A stretch of DNA of 64,000 bases from Bacillus sp. M6-12 (GCF_002860285.1 NZ_PGVF01000025.1:16927-80926); one strand, 5' to 3'; positions 51,961 to 60,928 are shown, counted from the first letter of the stretch. Program-made: numbers and translations. The notes: generated by a model not told the origin, from the letters alone.

Positions 51961-52015
51961 TGCCAATAGGTATACACTTTATAAATGGGATATTCAGGCT
52001 GTGAAAACGGTTGCA
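51961..52015 (-). promoter_or_regulatory. CcpA cre site and promoter of the amylase-glucosidase operon
   Basis: Minus strand TGCAACCGTTTTCA (52002-52015) matches the cre consensus TGNAANCGNTNNCA fully and on both strands. Its end overlaps a -35-like TTCACA with TATAAA 16 bp on. This predicts repression by glucose through CcpA. The leader to the start codon is over 100 nt. Confidence 0.82.
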
Positions 52016-52060
52016 CAACTTTAAAAATAATTATATATTGTTTTTGAGGATTGACAACCT

Positions 52061-52225
52061 TTTTCTCAGCGGAAAAGGGGATGAGCTGTGCCCATTGTTC
52101 TGGTAAAGAGATTAATTATTGATTTAAATATAAAATTCTCTTTTGAAGTCGTATGGTATGCTTCGCTCACACGCCTTTAATTTGTTAGCGTGTGCTAACT
52201 ATTTATGCTTATTTCATGCATAGGC
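52061..52225 (-). repeat. R1 interspersed structured element, copy D (opposite orientation)
   Basis: On the minus strand: GAAATAAGCATAAATA, hairpin GTTAGC-ACAC-GCTAAC, then GGCGTGTGAGCGAAGC. The A/T-rich arm is long. The mini-hairpin is CCA-GAACAA-TGG, then GCACAGCTCATCCCCTTTT. TGAGC pairs with GCTCA. It is the only copy on the minus strand; the hairpin loop and helix sequences differ from the other copies. Confidence 0.7.
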
Positions 52226-52263
52226 TGAAAGTTAAAACTCATGCTGGGAAACTGGATTGCTTT

Positions 52264-52342
52264 GCCGCAGAGGAATGACTTCGCGGCCTTTTGATGCTTT
52301 GGCGCTGGAGGTCCAAAGCATCAAAAGGGTTCATAAAGCCGC
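52264..52342. other. Long perfect hairpin with alternative GCCGC arms
   Basis: A 15-bp perfect inverted repeat CTTTTGATGCTTTGG (52288-52302) and CCAAAGCATCAAAAG (52313-52327), with the loop CGCTGGAGGT. GCGGC (52283-52287) can pair either with GCCGC at 52264 or at 52338. No T-run follows, so it is not an ordinary terminator. Confidence 0.6.
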
Positions 52343-52415
52343 TTGCAGCTTCAGAATAGAAAAAAATTCAGGCTCGTGCTTTAAAACCTGTTCAAAAACG
52401 CTTTAAAATGCATAT

Positions 52416-52452
52416 GAAAAACCTTGTCTTTAAATGGACAGACAAGGTTTTT
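52416..52452 (-). terminator. Terminator of the dCache-GGDEF gene
   Basis: AAAAACCTTGTC and GACAAGGTTTTT stem just after the stop. Confidence 0.9.
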
Positions 52453-52474
52453 GCTTTTTTATACTGCAGGAAAG

Positions 52475-54115
52475 TTATCCGGCATTCTTGGAATTTTCGT
52501 AAATGGTAATACGGTTCTTGCCATCGCGTTTTGACACATAAAGGGCCTCGTCCGCAAGGCGAAGCATCGTATCCACATCTTCTCCATGCGAATCCCGAAT
52601 AGCCGCTCCGATACTGCAGCCAATCTGAAGCGAGATGCCTTCTATCTCGTACGGCATATTAATGTCATCAATAATCAGTTCTCCGGTTTTTCTAGCCTCC
52701 CGGTCCGGAGAATCCGAATGAACTGACAGTATAATGATAAATTCATCACCGCCCAGCCGGGAAATGAATGCGTTTCTATTCTGGATCGCACCCAGCCGCC
52801 TGCCTGTTTCCACCAGCAGCAAATCGCCAATCCGATGACCCCATTGATCATTTACTCCTTTAAAGCCATCAAGGTCCATAAACAGAAAAATTAATTTTTC
52901 TTTAGGGTCCATATTCTTTATTTTGTTATTTAAAAATAAATATAGCGACATTCTGTTTGCGAGTCCTGTTAACCCATCCAGGTAAGCAAGATCTTCCATT
53001 TTTCCAAGCTTTGATTCCGTGTTAATAAGAGTGGCAATTAATTGCTTTAGCGAAGAAGTCAGGATCTCGATATCTTTTATTCCGCGAAAGGATGGTATTT
53101 CGGTTTTTTCGCCTTGCTGAAGCCGTTTTGCCGCCTGGGAAATATTGCTTAAAGGACTAGAAATAACGCCCGCAATAATCCAGCCAAGAGCCGCGCATAT
53201 GACAGCTGAGATTGTTCCAATGTAGAAGATATAGCTTTGCAGCTCTTTAGCAGAGGAAAAAGCTTCTGTTTCATGCTGTCTTGCAAGGACCGACCAGCCA
53301 AGCCCCGGGTAATTTAAATAGCCTTTTCCGTAAGCATATCCAGTAACATATTTCTTTCCATCCGGCCATTTTTCAAGCAGCCATCCGCTCTTTTGCTTCT
53401 GCGCCTCTTTTACACTCTTAATATTAAGAGGTTTGCCTACTAATTCCTTCGGTCCCAATAAGACCGTGTTATTCCGCGAACTGACGACCAGGATGTCCAT
53501 ATTCTTTATGTGATCATCATAGGAATGAAGCACCTTTTCGGACATCTCCTTGGACCATTCCCAGCTGAAGTGGGCAGCCAGTACTCCCTTTGCTTCACCT
53601 GTTTTCCCGTAAATCGGCGTACTTATGTCAACGAACTGCAGGGGAGCACCGCTTGGATTGGGCAACAATTTGGAAAGAAGTACGGCGTCATGCACATCGC
53701 CAATATATGTATCACTCTTTGCCTTCTGGAATACTGGACGCTCTGAAATATCAGCTTCTTCAAGGAGTCCCCCTGTGGAAGCAAAAACCTTCCCTTCCCT
53801 GTCGATCACTCCTGCCCAGGAAAAAGATGGAATACTTTCGCTCAATTGATCGAGAATTTTTCTTACCTCTTCTTTGTTCTGCATGCTTCTAAGTGCTTCC
53901 AGCTCACTTAATACTTCTATTTCCCCATAGCGCGACCACATAAAGTAATCCAATTTATCAGCCATTTGCCAGGTGATTCCCGACAATGCTTGTCCTGACT
54001 CTAGTTCTACCTGCTGTAATGTTTTATTACCGATTATAGTGCTTAGAAAAGCTGTTAGTACTATAATGCCAAAAGCAAAAAAAATAGCAAAAAATGTTCT
54101 TAATTTTATTGACAC
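52475..54115 (-). CDS. Membrane dCache-HAMP-GGDEF diguanylate cyclase
   Basis: A 546-aa sensor cyclase. One membrane helix (about 8-28) leads to an extracytoplasmic double-Cache sensor domain (about 35-290, with PVFQKAKSDTYIGDVHDA and the DISTPIYGKTG pattern). A second helix follows (about 298-318), then HAMP (about 320-370) and GGDEF (about 375-540). The catalytic motif RLGGDEF is intact; the RxxD allosteric I-site is absent (RNAF instead). So it should make c-di-GMP without product inhibition by that route (inference). GTG start; GGAG lies 12 bases upstream. Confidence 0.9.
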   Translation of the reverse strand: MSIKLRTFFAIFFAFGIIVLTAFLSTIIGNKTLQQVELESGQALSGITWQMADKLDYFMWSRYGEIEVLSELEALRSMQNKEEVRKILDQLSESIPSFSWAGVIDREGKVFASTGGLLEEADISERPVFQKAKSDTYIGDVHDAVLLSKLLPNPSGAPLQFVDISTPIYGKTGEAKGVLAAHFSWEWSKEMSEKVLHSYDDHIKNMDILVVSSRNNTVLLGPKELVGKPLNIKSVKEAQKQKSGWLLEKWPDGKKYVTGYAYGKGYLNYPGLGWSVLARQHETEAFSSAKELQSYIFYIGTISAVICAALGWIIAGVISSPLSNISQAAKRLQQGEKTEIPSFRGIKDIEILTSSLKQLIATLINTESKLGKMEDLAYLDGLTGLANRMSLYLFLNNKIKNMDPKEKLIFLFMDLDGFKGVNDQWGHRIGDLLLVETGRRLGAIQNRNAFISRLGGDEFIIILSVHSDSPDREARKTGELIIDDINMPYEIEGISLQIGCSIGAAIRDSHGEDVDTMLRLADEALYVSKRDGKNRITIYENSKNAG

Positions 54116-54364
54116 CGGTCATTTATTCTCCTCTATATGTTCTTCCCTCCATTGAGGGAATATTTATATTGTAAAGGATAAAGATCATTTTTGATAGTTC
54201 TTTTTACCTATATTCCTGTCAGAAATTTGTATTATTTCTCCTGGTATAATAAAAAAATTTTAGAATCCCTTTGGTTCCAGTAAAAAAGCTAGGAGAAGTC
54301 AACCTTTGCTGTCTATAAATTTGGGATTATCAATCTTAATCTAACATTCTATAATGCTGGCATA

Positions 54365-54408
54365 AAAAAGACGATCCGAACCACAAAAATTATCGGTAAT
54401 GGATCGCC
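54365..54408 (-). terminator. asnO terminator
   Basis: GGCGATCC and GGATCGTC close a stem with a long loop, followed on the minus strand by TTTTTT. The remainder of 54116-54446 shows only the cyclase promoter region and no gene. Confidence 0.6.
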
Positions 54409-54446
54409 AGTAACAGTAATAATTGACCTCTATTAAGGCAATGATT

Positions 54447-56294
54447 CTATGATTCTATCAGCTTAATATTATAGTCCTCAAACCAAACATGCAGCTGGGC
54501 CAAGTATGCAAGGAGCTGAGGGCCAGACATTAATTGACCAAACCATGGAACCTTGAATGCTGAACCATTGGATTCCACAATATCAGTCAGTTTCTTCTTG
54601 TCAAATAATTCATACAGAATCGAATCCTTACTTAGTAATTCCCTCAGCCAAGCTTGAACAAGCCTCGTATATTCTGGATTATGGGTTTTCGGATATGGAC
54701 TCTTTTTGCGGTATAACACTTCATCCGGAAGCAGTCCTTCAAGAGATTTTCGGAGGATGCCTTTCTCCCGGTTTCCGGCCATTTTAATTTGCCACGGAAT
54801 ATTCCATGCGTATTCAACCAGCCGGTGGTCGGCAAACGGTACACGCACTTCCAGGCTCGCTCCCATGCTCATCCGGTCCTTTCTGTCCAGCAGGGTCGTC
54901 ATAAACCACACCATATTCAAGTAAAACAGCTCTCTGCGTTTAACTTCTTCAGGATTTTCTCCAGCCAGCAGAGGTGTCTCGGCAACCGTACGCCTGTATT
55001 GTTCCTGAACATACTCTTCTAGTTTTAGTCTCCTCCGCCATTGATCACTAATTAAGCCAGATCGTTCCTGCACAGATCTCATCCAAGGAAAACCAGGACG
55101 GTTCAAATCATCGCTTCGATGGAACCACGGATATCCCCCAAATATTTCATCCGCACATTCTCCTGACAAGCTGACAGTAAAATCCTGTTTAATTTCTCTG
55201 CAGAACCAAAGCAGGGAGGAATCAATGTCAGCCATACCGGGCAAATCCCTAACATGAACCGCTTCTGTAAGATGTTCTGCTAATCGCTTCTGGGATATTA
55301 TTCTTCGATGATGAATGGTGCCAAAAGCCTCTGTCATGCGGTTAATCCAATAGCCATCCGAATTTGGCTGAAATTCATTTGCCTGAAAAAATAAATCATT
55401 ATCTTCGTAATCAATTGAATAAGTATGGAGCGGCCCTTTTCCTTCTTTCTCAAATGCCCGGGCTGCTATTGCCGTTATTGCGCTCGAATCCAGGCCGCCC
55501 GACAAAAATACACTTAATGGTACATCTGAGACCAGCTGGCGGGTAATTGCATCTTCAACCAGATATCTTACCTTTTCAGCAGTTTCCTCAATGGAATCCT
55601 GATGCGCCTTGCTTACAACATTCCAATATCGCCAAAGCCGCTTTCCATGCCGGGACATTGTCATTGCATGGCCAGGCCTAAGTTCCTGAATGCCATTAAA
55701 TACACCGGATCCCGGCGAGCGTGATGGGCCTAAACCAAGCACCTCTGCCAAGCCCTCCCGGTTTATTTCTGCATCCATATTTTCATGGACCAGAATTGCC
55801 TTTAACTCTGAACCAAATATCAGTCCCCCGCCTTTTTCTGTATAAAATAGCGGTTTTACACCTAGCCGGTCTCTGCCTAAAAACAGCTTTTCTTCTTTGG
55901 CATCCCAAACGGCAAAAGCATATATTCCATTGAAAAATTCCACGCATTTTTCTTTCCATTCAATATAAGAAATGAGCAAAACTTCTGTATCAGAATGGCC
56001 TCTGAATGAATATCCTTTTAATAGTAGTTCTTTCCGTATGTCTTCTGTGTTATAGAGCTCACCGTTATAGCAAAGAGTATACCGGTTTCCCAGGTGCTCC
56101 CTAGTCATCGGCTGCTTGCCGCCTTCAGGATCTACTACAGTAAGGCGCTTATGGCCAAAGCTGGCATGCGTATCAGTCCATATATTCGTATCATCCGGCC
56201 CTCTCTTCGACAGCGTTTCTGTCATCTTTTCGACTGTTCCTCTTTTACTTTTCAGGTCTTGTTGAAAATGTACCCAACCCGTTATTCCACACAT
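54447..56294 (-). CDS. asnO: Asparagine synthetase (glutamine-hydrolysing)
   Basis: Converts aspartate to asparagine with glutamine and ATP. The 615-aa protein has an N-terminal glutaminase domain (class II) and a C-terminal synthetase domain with the PP-loop SGGLDSSAI (near 265). The catalytic Cys must follow the first Met, so MCGITGW (ATG at 56294) is the start, and not the ATG two codons earlier. Length and the yisN/yisL surroundings point to AsnO, the sporulation-linked paralogue in B. subtilis, rather than AsnB or AsnH. Confidence 0.92.
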   Translation of the reverse strand: MCGITGWVHFQQDLKSKRGTVEKMTETLSKRGPDDTNIWTDTHASFGHKRLTVVDPEGGKQPMTREHLGNRYTLCYNGELYNTEDIRKELLLKGYSFRGHSDTEVLLISYIEWKEKCVEFFNGIYAFAVWDAKEEKLFLGRDRLGVKPLFYTEKGGGLIFGSELKAILVHENMDAEINREGLAEVLGLGPSRSPGSGVFNGIQELRPGHAMTMSRHGKRLWRYWNVVSKAHQDSIEETAEKVRYLVEDAITRQLVSDVPLSVFLSGGLDSSAITAIAARAFEKEGKGPLHTYSIDYEDNDLFFQANEFQPNSDGYWINRMTEAFGTIHHRRIISQKRLAEHLTEAVHVRDLPGMADIDSSLLWFCREIKQDFTVSLSGECADEIFGGYPWFHRSDDLNRPGFPWMRSVQERSGLISDQWRRRLKLEEYVQEQYRRTVAETPLLAGENPEEVKRRELFYLNMVWFMTTLLDRKDRMSMGASLEVRVPFADHRLVEYAWNIPWQIKMAGNREKGILRKSLEGLLPDEVLYRKKSPYPKTHNPEYTRLVQAWLRELLSKDSILYELFDKKKLTDIVESNGSAFKVPWFGQLMSGPQLLAYLAQLHVWFEDYNIKLIES

Positions 56295-56528
56295 AGACAT
56301 CTTCCTTTCTTACCGGATACTAATCGAGAAGGACTGCCGCCGGCTGATTTGAGACGAGGAACTCATACTCCTCATATGCTTGAAAACAGTCAGTTCTGAA
56401 TAAATGGGAAAAATAATAACTCACTGCCCATTAGAACGATTTAACATAGCCTATGCAGAAAATTCAGGTTGGTTATTTGTCCAGCCTTTAAAAAAATATA
56501 CGGTTATATTTTTCACAGGATTTGTTTA

Positions 56529-56634
56529 GAAAACTCGCCGATTGGTGAGCCTTGTAAAGGCGAAGACAGAGGCGTAGTTGAGCCCACATGTTGTGGGTCC
56601 ACAGACATTGCCACAGAACGTGGCGTACTTAGTC
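56529..56634 (+). repeat. R3 modular hairpin string
   Basis: About 105 nt made of four short hairpins in series: CTCGCC-GATT-GGTGAG, GCCTT-GTA-AAGGC, CCCAC-ATGTT-GTGGG and GCCAC-AGAAC-GTGGC, each separated by a few bases. No T-run or ORF. It sits between asnO and the yisN-like gene and has a higher G+C than its surroundings. It resembles parts of R2 in style. Confidence 0.6.
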
Positions 56635-56741
56635 AGTGTTCTGCTTTATGCGGATGGAAGAAGGACTCTTTTATAAACGAATTATACTTTCCTATCCGCC
56701 TAAAAAAAGTAAGTGACACATTCCGTTTTTGGAGGGTTATT

Positions 56742-57311
56742 ATGAACAAGCAGCAGCGTACAACACTATTGAATCATCAATCCCGGGCTTATACGGAAGG
56801 TATCGTTGAATATATTAACGAGCAATGGATCTTTTTTGATGAAGAAACTGATGAAGCTTATTCTCTGGAGGATTATTTGAAGCATGATATCGAAATTTTT
56901 CGGGGAAACAGATGGAGAAAGGGTATTTTAGGGGAAAATGGCCTTGTGACTTTAGGAAAGACACACGCATACTTAATGGAGAAGGAGCAAATCCGGATCA
57001 GAAAGCAGCTGCTTTATTCTTTTGAAAGGCTGCTAGAGGAGCTAAATGACGATTCTTTCTTTCAATTTGTAACAACACTGAATTCATTAGATTTTTCAGT
57101 TTATGATAGTATTTATTGCTATAATCAGCTTACGTTTTTACGGGACTTAACAGCCCAATCCGGAGTAAATTTTCTGACCTTTGATAATGGAACCCAGATT
57201 TGCAGCGTCCAGCACCATTTTTGCTATTCTAAAAATGAACAAAATAGATTTGAATTTACCATTAATACCGGCAAGAGGATTGTTATCGAAAAGCTTAATT
57301 CCCATCCTTAA
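56742..57311 (+). CDS. yisN: YisN-like DUF2777 protein
   Basis: A 189-aa hydrophilic protein, MNKQQRTTLLNHQSRAYTEGIVEYINEQWIFFDEETDEAYSLEDYL..., with no membrane helix. The location between asnO and yisL is that of yisN (DUF2777) in B. subtilis, and the start RAYTEG-VEYINEQWIFFD recalls that family. The start ATG at 56742 has GGAGGG 6 bases upstream, which is better than an upstream in-frame ATG. Function unknown; the identification is by position and family recollection. Confidence 0.6.
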   Translation: MNKQQRTTLLNHQSRAYTEGIVEYINEQWIFFDEETDEAYSLEDYLKHDIEIFRGNRWRKGILGENGLVTLGKTHAYLMEKEQIRIRKQLLYSFERLLEELNDDSFFQFVTTLNSLDFSVYDSIYCYNQLTFLRDLTAQSGVNFLTFDNGTQICSVQHHFCYSKNEQNRFEFTINTGKRIVIEKLNSHP

Positions 57312-57312
57312 A

Positions 57313-57432
57313 GAAAAGCGGAAGCACCCTGATCAGCCCCGACAAGCATAAGACAAGCGCTGACAGAAGGCGCTTTTTGCCTTCAGAAGCGATTGGCTTA
57401 TGACCTCGAGGGGCTGGGCGCTGGAGCTAGAC
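57313..57432 (+). repeat. R2 long hairpin element, copy 1 (compact)
   Basis: Begins GAAAAGCGGAAGC and ends GGCGCTGGAGCTAGAC. Nested helices: AGCCCC with GGGGCT, CATAAG with CTTATG, CGCT with AGCG, GAAGGC with GCCTTC. Together they make one long, interrupted hairpin of about 110 nt. I have the impression of having seen similar ends in other Bacillus-type genomes, but cannot name a family. Confidence 0.75.
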
Positions 57433-57438
57433 ATAAAA

Positions 57439-57760
57439 GAAAAGCGGAAGCGCCCTGTGAAAAGGAAGAACGGCTAAGTTCGCCCCGTCTTGGGGCAACG
57501 CCGTTCTGACCCGCATCTTGTGGGCCTAAACATAAGACAAGCGCTGACAGAAGGCACTTTTTGCCTTCCGAAGCGATTGGCATATGACCAAGGTTGTAAC
57601 GGCAGTTGGTTACAACACTCGAGGCCGCCTAGGACCGCCACGTCCTGTGGCAACGGCGACACTAGCACCTCCTCACAAAGCTGCCGCTTTGTTTCGTGCG
57701 ATGGGATGCTGTCGAAGCTTTCCTTGTCCTGTGCGTCGGGGCTGGGCGCTGGAGCTAGAT
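57439..57760 (+). repeat. R2 long hairpin element, copy 2 (expanded)
   Basis: Same ends and central core as copy 1 (CATAAGACAAGCGCTGACAG, GAAGGC/GCCTTC). The core is flanked by additional hairpins: GAACGG...CCGTTC enclosing CCCC/GGGG (57468-57507), GTTGTAAC-GGCAGTTG-GTTACAAC (57594-57617), AGGAC/GTCCT and CACAAAG/CTTTGT. Total about 320 nt and more G+C-rich than the neighbourhood. No T-run; ORFs within it are by-products. Confidence 0.75.
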
Positions 57761-57783
57761 ATCATAGAAAAGCGCTAGCGTAA

Positions 57784-57808
57784 AACCCCTGTCGCCATGA
57801 CAGGGGTT
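57784..57808. terminator. Hairpin terminator after the FIST-EAL gene
   Basis: AACCCCTGTC-GCCAT-GACAGGGGTT, a 10-bp stem with short T-runs on both sides, between R2 copy 2 and the stop of the c-di-GMP gene. Confidence 0.7.
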
Positions 57809-57831
57809 CTATTTGCCAAAACAACCGCGCT

Positions 57832-60750
57832 CTATAAAATAGGCACAGGCCTTTTTTGTGCTAATCCTGATTCGAATTCAGATGCCGTAAGAGGATGGTG
57901 GATATAAAAGCCTTGGGCATAGTGACATTTCAGTTCTCGAAGCAGTTCGATTTGTTCCTTTGTTTCGACCCCTTCGGCAACGATCTTTACATCAAGGCCC
58001 TGCCCCATGGTGATAATTGCCTTGACTATGGCAATATCAGTGGTATCCCGCAAATTGCTGATAAACGATCTGTCAATCTTTAATGTGTCGATTGGAAGGC
58101 TTTTTAAGTAACTAAGCGATGAATAGCCAGTTCCGAAGTCATCTATTGAAACCTTAATTCCCAGCCGCTGCAATTCTTCCATTACAGACACGCTGTAGGT
58201 AATATTTCTGAGCATAAGAGATTCGGTCAGCTCAAGATGTAAATGGGATGGATGCAAACCGGACTCCCTTAAGGCCTGCTTGACATGCTCCAAAAACCTT
58301 TGCTGCTGAAATTGGTATGCAGAAACATTAACGGAAATTGTCAGCTCTCCCAGTCCCATTTCCTGCCACTGCTTATTTTGTCGGCAGGCCGTATATAAAA
58401 CCCATGTACCTATTTCATCGATTAAACCGGTCTCTTCAGCAATCGGGATAAAGTTTGCAGGAGAAACCAGTCCCAGATGCGGATGATTCCAGCGAATCAA
58501 AGCTTCACTGCCGTAAATTTTGCCGGTTTCCAAATCAATTAACGGCTGATAACACAGGAAAAATTCCTTATTTCTTACAGCTTTTCTTAACAAACTTTCC
58601 ATTTCCAGGCGTTTTATTGCCTGCTCGTTCATTTCATTACTATATAGAGTTATCCGGTTTCCACCTTGATTTTTTGAGCGGTTCATCGCTGTGTCAGCGT
58701 TTTTCAGAAGTTCATGCGCATCTATTCCGTCTTCTGGGTGCATACATATTCCAATGCTGGCAGTAATGAAGAACTCCTGTCTATTATAAATAATCGGCCG
58801 GGTTATCGTAACCATGATAGCGTTTGCAATTTTTATCACTTCTTCAGCTTCAACATTTTTCGTTAAAATAAGTGTGAACTTATCACCTGCAAATCGGCCA
58901 AGATACGTCCCTGCAGGACATGCCTTCCTGATTCTTTCTGCCATTTCCTTCAGGACCTGGTCCCCGGGATAATGGCCTAGGCTGTCATTGATAATTTTGA
59001 ACCGGTCCATATCAATGAACATAACTGCAAGCTTCCGTTTCTTTTTTGTGGCCCGGTTAATAAGCTCCTTCAGCTGTTCAGTAAATTTTACCCGGTTTGG
59101 CAGCCCTGTATTGCTATCGTAATAGGCCAGCTGCACCATTTTTTCTTCAATCTCTTTTTGGTCAGTGATATTTTTCCCGATGCAGTAGATTCCGACCGTT
59201 TCCCCATTTACATTTATCGGGATATTTTTAATCTGAAAAGAAAGTCTGTCCTTAGTCCGGGTAGTGATATCTACATCATATGATTGAACCTTTCCTTTTA
59301 AAGCGCGGTAAAAATACATTCGTACTCGGGCTACATCTTCGTCCTTAAGAAACTTCAAAGCCGAAGTCCCCAAAATCTCTTCCTCTGGATAGCCAAGAGT
59401 TTCAATACATGCTTGGTTTACACTTGAAAAACGGCCCTGCAGATCTGTCGAATAAACAATATCATTATTATTGTCGAAGAGGGACTTATAGTACTGCTTT
59501 GACGTTGTTACATATTCGTTCAGTTCTTGGATGTCCTTCGAAGATGCCTCGATTAAGTTTGTCAGGGTCAAAATCGATTTCATGTCCTGCGGCATCTCAT
59601 AGAAAAATCTGATTCCTTCAGGAGTGTGAACTTCCTTTGATTCACTAATCCCGATCATGACTGCAGAACATCCGTAAAGCTGAAGGGAGTTGTCCGCCTG
59701 GCTGCAAAATTGGCCGTAGGAGTAGAACCCATTTACCGGAGCAATTTCGGCCAGCATCTTTGCCTCCTCAGCAGCAAAGTGAAAGAGAGAACTTTTTCGG
59801 ACTGTACAGTTGTACATAAAAATAGACTCTACAGGTTTTTTAGCCATTTTCTTCATATTTTGAAGCGATGAATCCACCATATCCGGAAAGTTAATATATA
59901 AAAATATCAGCAGCTCTCCATGCTCCACATTCCCGCTGAGTTCAATAGCACCATTTTTATGTATCTTGTTCACAAACAGAGTCCTTTTTTCCCCGCCTTT
60001 TTGTAAAAGAAAGGGAAATTCAACTCCTGATCTCGGAAGATCCTTAATGAATTGATCACCGAGATAATGCCTGAAAACCTGCATTGGCTTCTTGTTGTCT
60101 ATTGAGTATACAACGTTTCCGCTTGCTTTGGTTATTTTAAGGGGCTGGCCAATTTCCCGCCAATTATTATTTATGAAACTGTGAATCTGTAAATGTTCGT
60201 TATTTAATGAAACTGCTGCAATGCCGCTTGAAGTGAGACCCTGGCTGCTCCAGACGTAAGTATCCTTAAATAAACCGCCATCTCCTGCTAAGGCACCAAT
60301 GACCGTAACGTCTTTATTCTCTTCATGTATAGCTGCCAATAAAGCGAGAGCATCGAGGCCAAAAGCAGTCGAAAACAATAGAATCACTTTCGTATCTGCT
60401 TTGCATAATTCTTTGACCAGCTTTTTCCCAAGCGACCTTCCGCTTGGGAAATCACTTGTTTCAAGAAGAATGCTCTTTACTCTCGTTTTCTCAAATACTG
60501 TAAAATGAATGGCTATAGTTCCTGTTGAAGAAGTACCATTGATAATCTCTCCATCTGTTGTACAGCCAATCAGAACAGCATTTGGCAGAAGATCCAACAG
60601 CTCTTTCTTCACCTCAGCTGCTGCATTCACTTCCTGTCGTCCAGAAAACAACTGAATTAGAATATCAGGATAATCCATAAGTTCATTTTCTAATATATAA
60701 GTCTCTAATTGTTCCCCATTTTCATATGTACAGCTGAATGTCCGCGACAA
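57832..60750 (-). CDS. FIST-PAS-GGDEF(degenerate)-EAL c-di-GMP signalling protein
   Basis: A 972-aa soluble protein with, in order: FIST_N and FIST_C sensor domains (about 30-370, with GALAGDGGLFKDTYVW and YNCTVRKS/FYSYGQF), a PAS domain (about 405-525), a GGDEF domain (about 535-700) and an EAL domain (about 715-960). The cyclase motif reads RFAGDKF, so two of five key residues are changed and it is probably inactive or GTP-binding. The EAL domain keeps SEALIRW, the DDFGTGYSSL loop, KIDRSFI and EGVET, so it is expected to be an active phosphodiesterase. The start is TTG at 60750, with GGTG upstream. Confidence 0.9.
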   Translation of the reverse strand: MSRTFSCTYENGEQLETYILENELMDYPDILIQLFSGRQEVNAAAEVKKELLDLLPNAVLIGCTTDGEIINGTSSTGTIAIHFTVFEKTRVKSILLETSDFPSGRSLGKKLVKELCKADTKVILLFSTAFGLDALALLAAIHEENKDVTVIGALAGDGGLFKDTYVWSSQGLTSSGIAAVSLNNEHLQIHSFINNNWREIGQPLKITKASGNVVYSIDNKKPMQVFRHYLGDQFIKDLPRSGVEFPFLLQKGGEKRTLFVNKIHKNGAIELSGNVEHGELLIFLYINFPDMVDSSLQNMKKMAKKPVESIFMYNCTVRKSSLFHFAAEEAKMLAEIAPVNGFYSYGQFCSQADNSLQLYGCSAVMIGISESKEVHTPEGIRFFYEMPQDMKSILTLTNLIEASSKDIQELNEYVTTSKQYYKSLFDNNNDIVYSTDLQGRFSSVNQACIETLGYPEEEILGTSALKFLKDEDVARVRMYFYRALKGKVQSYDVDITTRTKDRLSFQIKNIPINVNGETVGIYCIGKNITDQKEIEEKMVQLAYYDSNTGLPNRVKFTEQLKELINRATKKKRKLAVMFIDMDRFKIINDSLGHYPGDQVLKEMAERIRKACPAGTYLGRFAGDKFTLILTKNVEAEEVIKIANAIMVTITRPIIYNRQEFFITASIGICMHPEDGIDAHELLKNADTAMNRSKNQGGNRITLYSNEMNEQAIKRLEMESLLRKAVRNKEFFLCYQPLIDLETGKIYGSEALIRWNHPHLGLVSPANFIPIAEETGLIDEIGTWVLYTACRQNKQWQEMGLGELTISVNVSAYQFQQQRFLEHVKQALRESGLHPSHLHLELTESLMLRNITYSVSVMEELQRLGIKVSIDDFGTGYSSLSYLKSLPIDTLKIDRSFISNLRDTTDIAIVKAIITMGQGLDVKIVAEGVETKEQIELLRELKCHYAQGFYIHHPLTASEFESGLAQKRPVPIL

Positions 60751-60891
60751 TTATTTCACCACACTTAACCATAAATGGAAATTTTGTCTTTTCTTGTACT
60801 TCTAAAATACCATAAATAGATTGTAATGAATATGTATAATTTTTTAACACTCACACGCATACTCCCCTTTGGATGGTCTAATGACAAAACA

Positions 60892-60920
60892 CAAAAAAAC
60901 ACCGCCAAAAGGCAGTGCTT
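60892..60920 (-). terminator. yisL terminator
   Basis: CACTGCC-TTTT-GGCGGTG stem, then TTTTTTT on the minus strand. Confidence 0.9.
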
Positions 60921-60928
60921 GATTCCTA

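Noticed and set aside
57490..57783. Open frames of 64-97 codons across R2 copy 2
   Set aside because: They come from the G+C-rich inverted repeats, lack a ribosome site and overlap hairpin arms on both strands.
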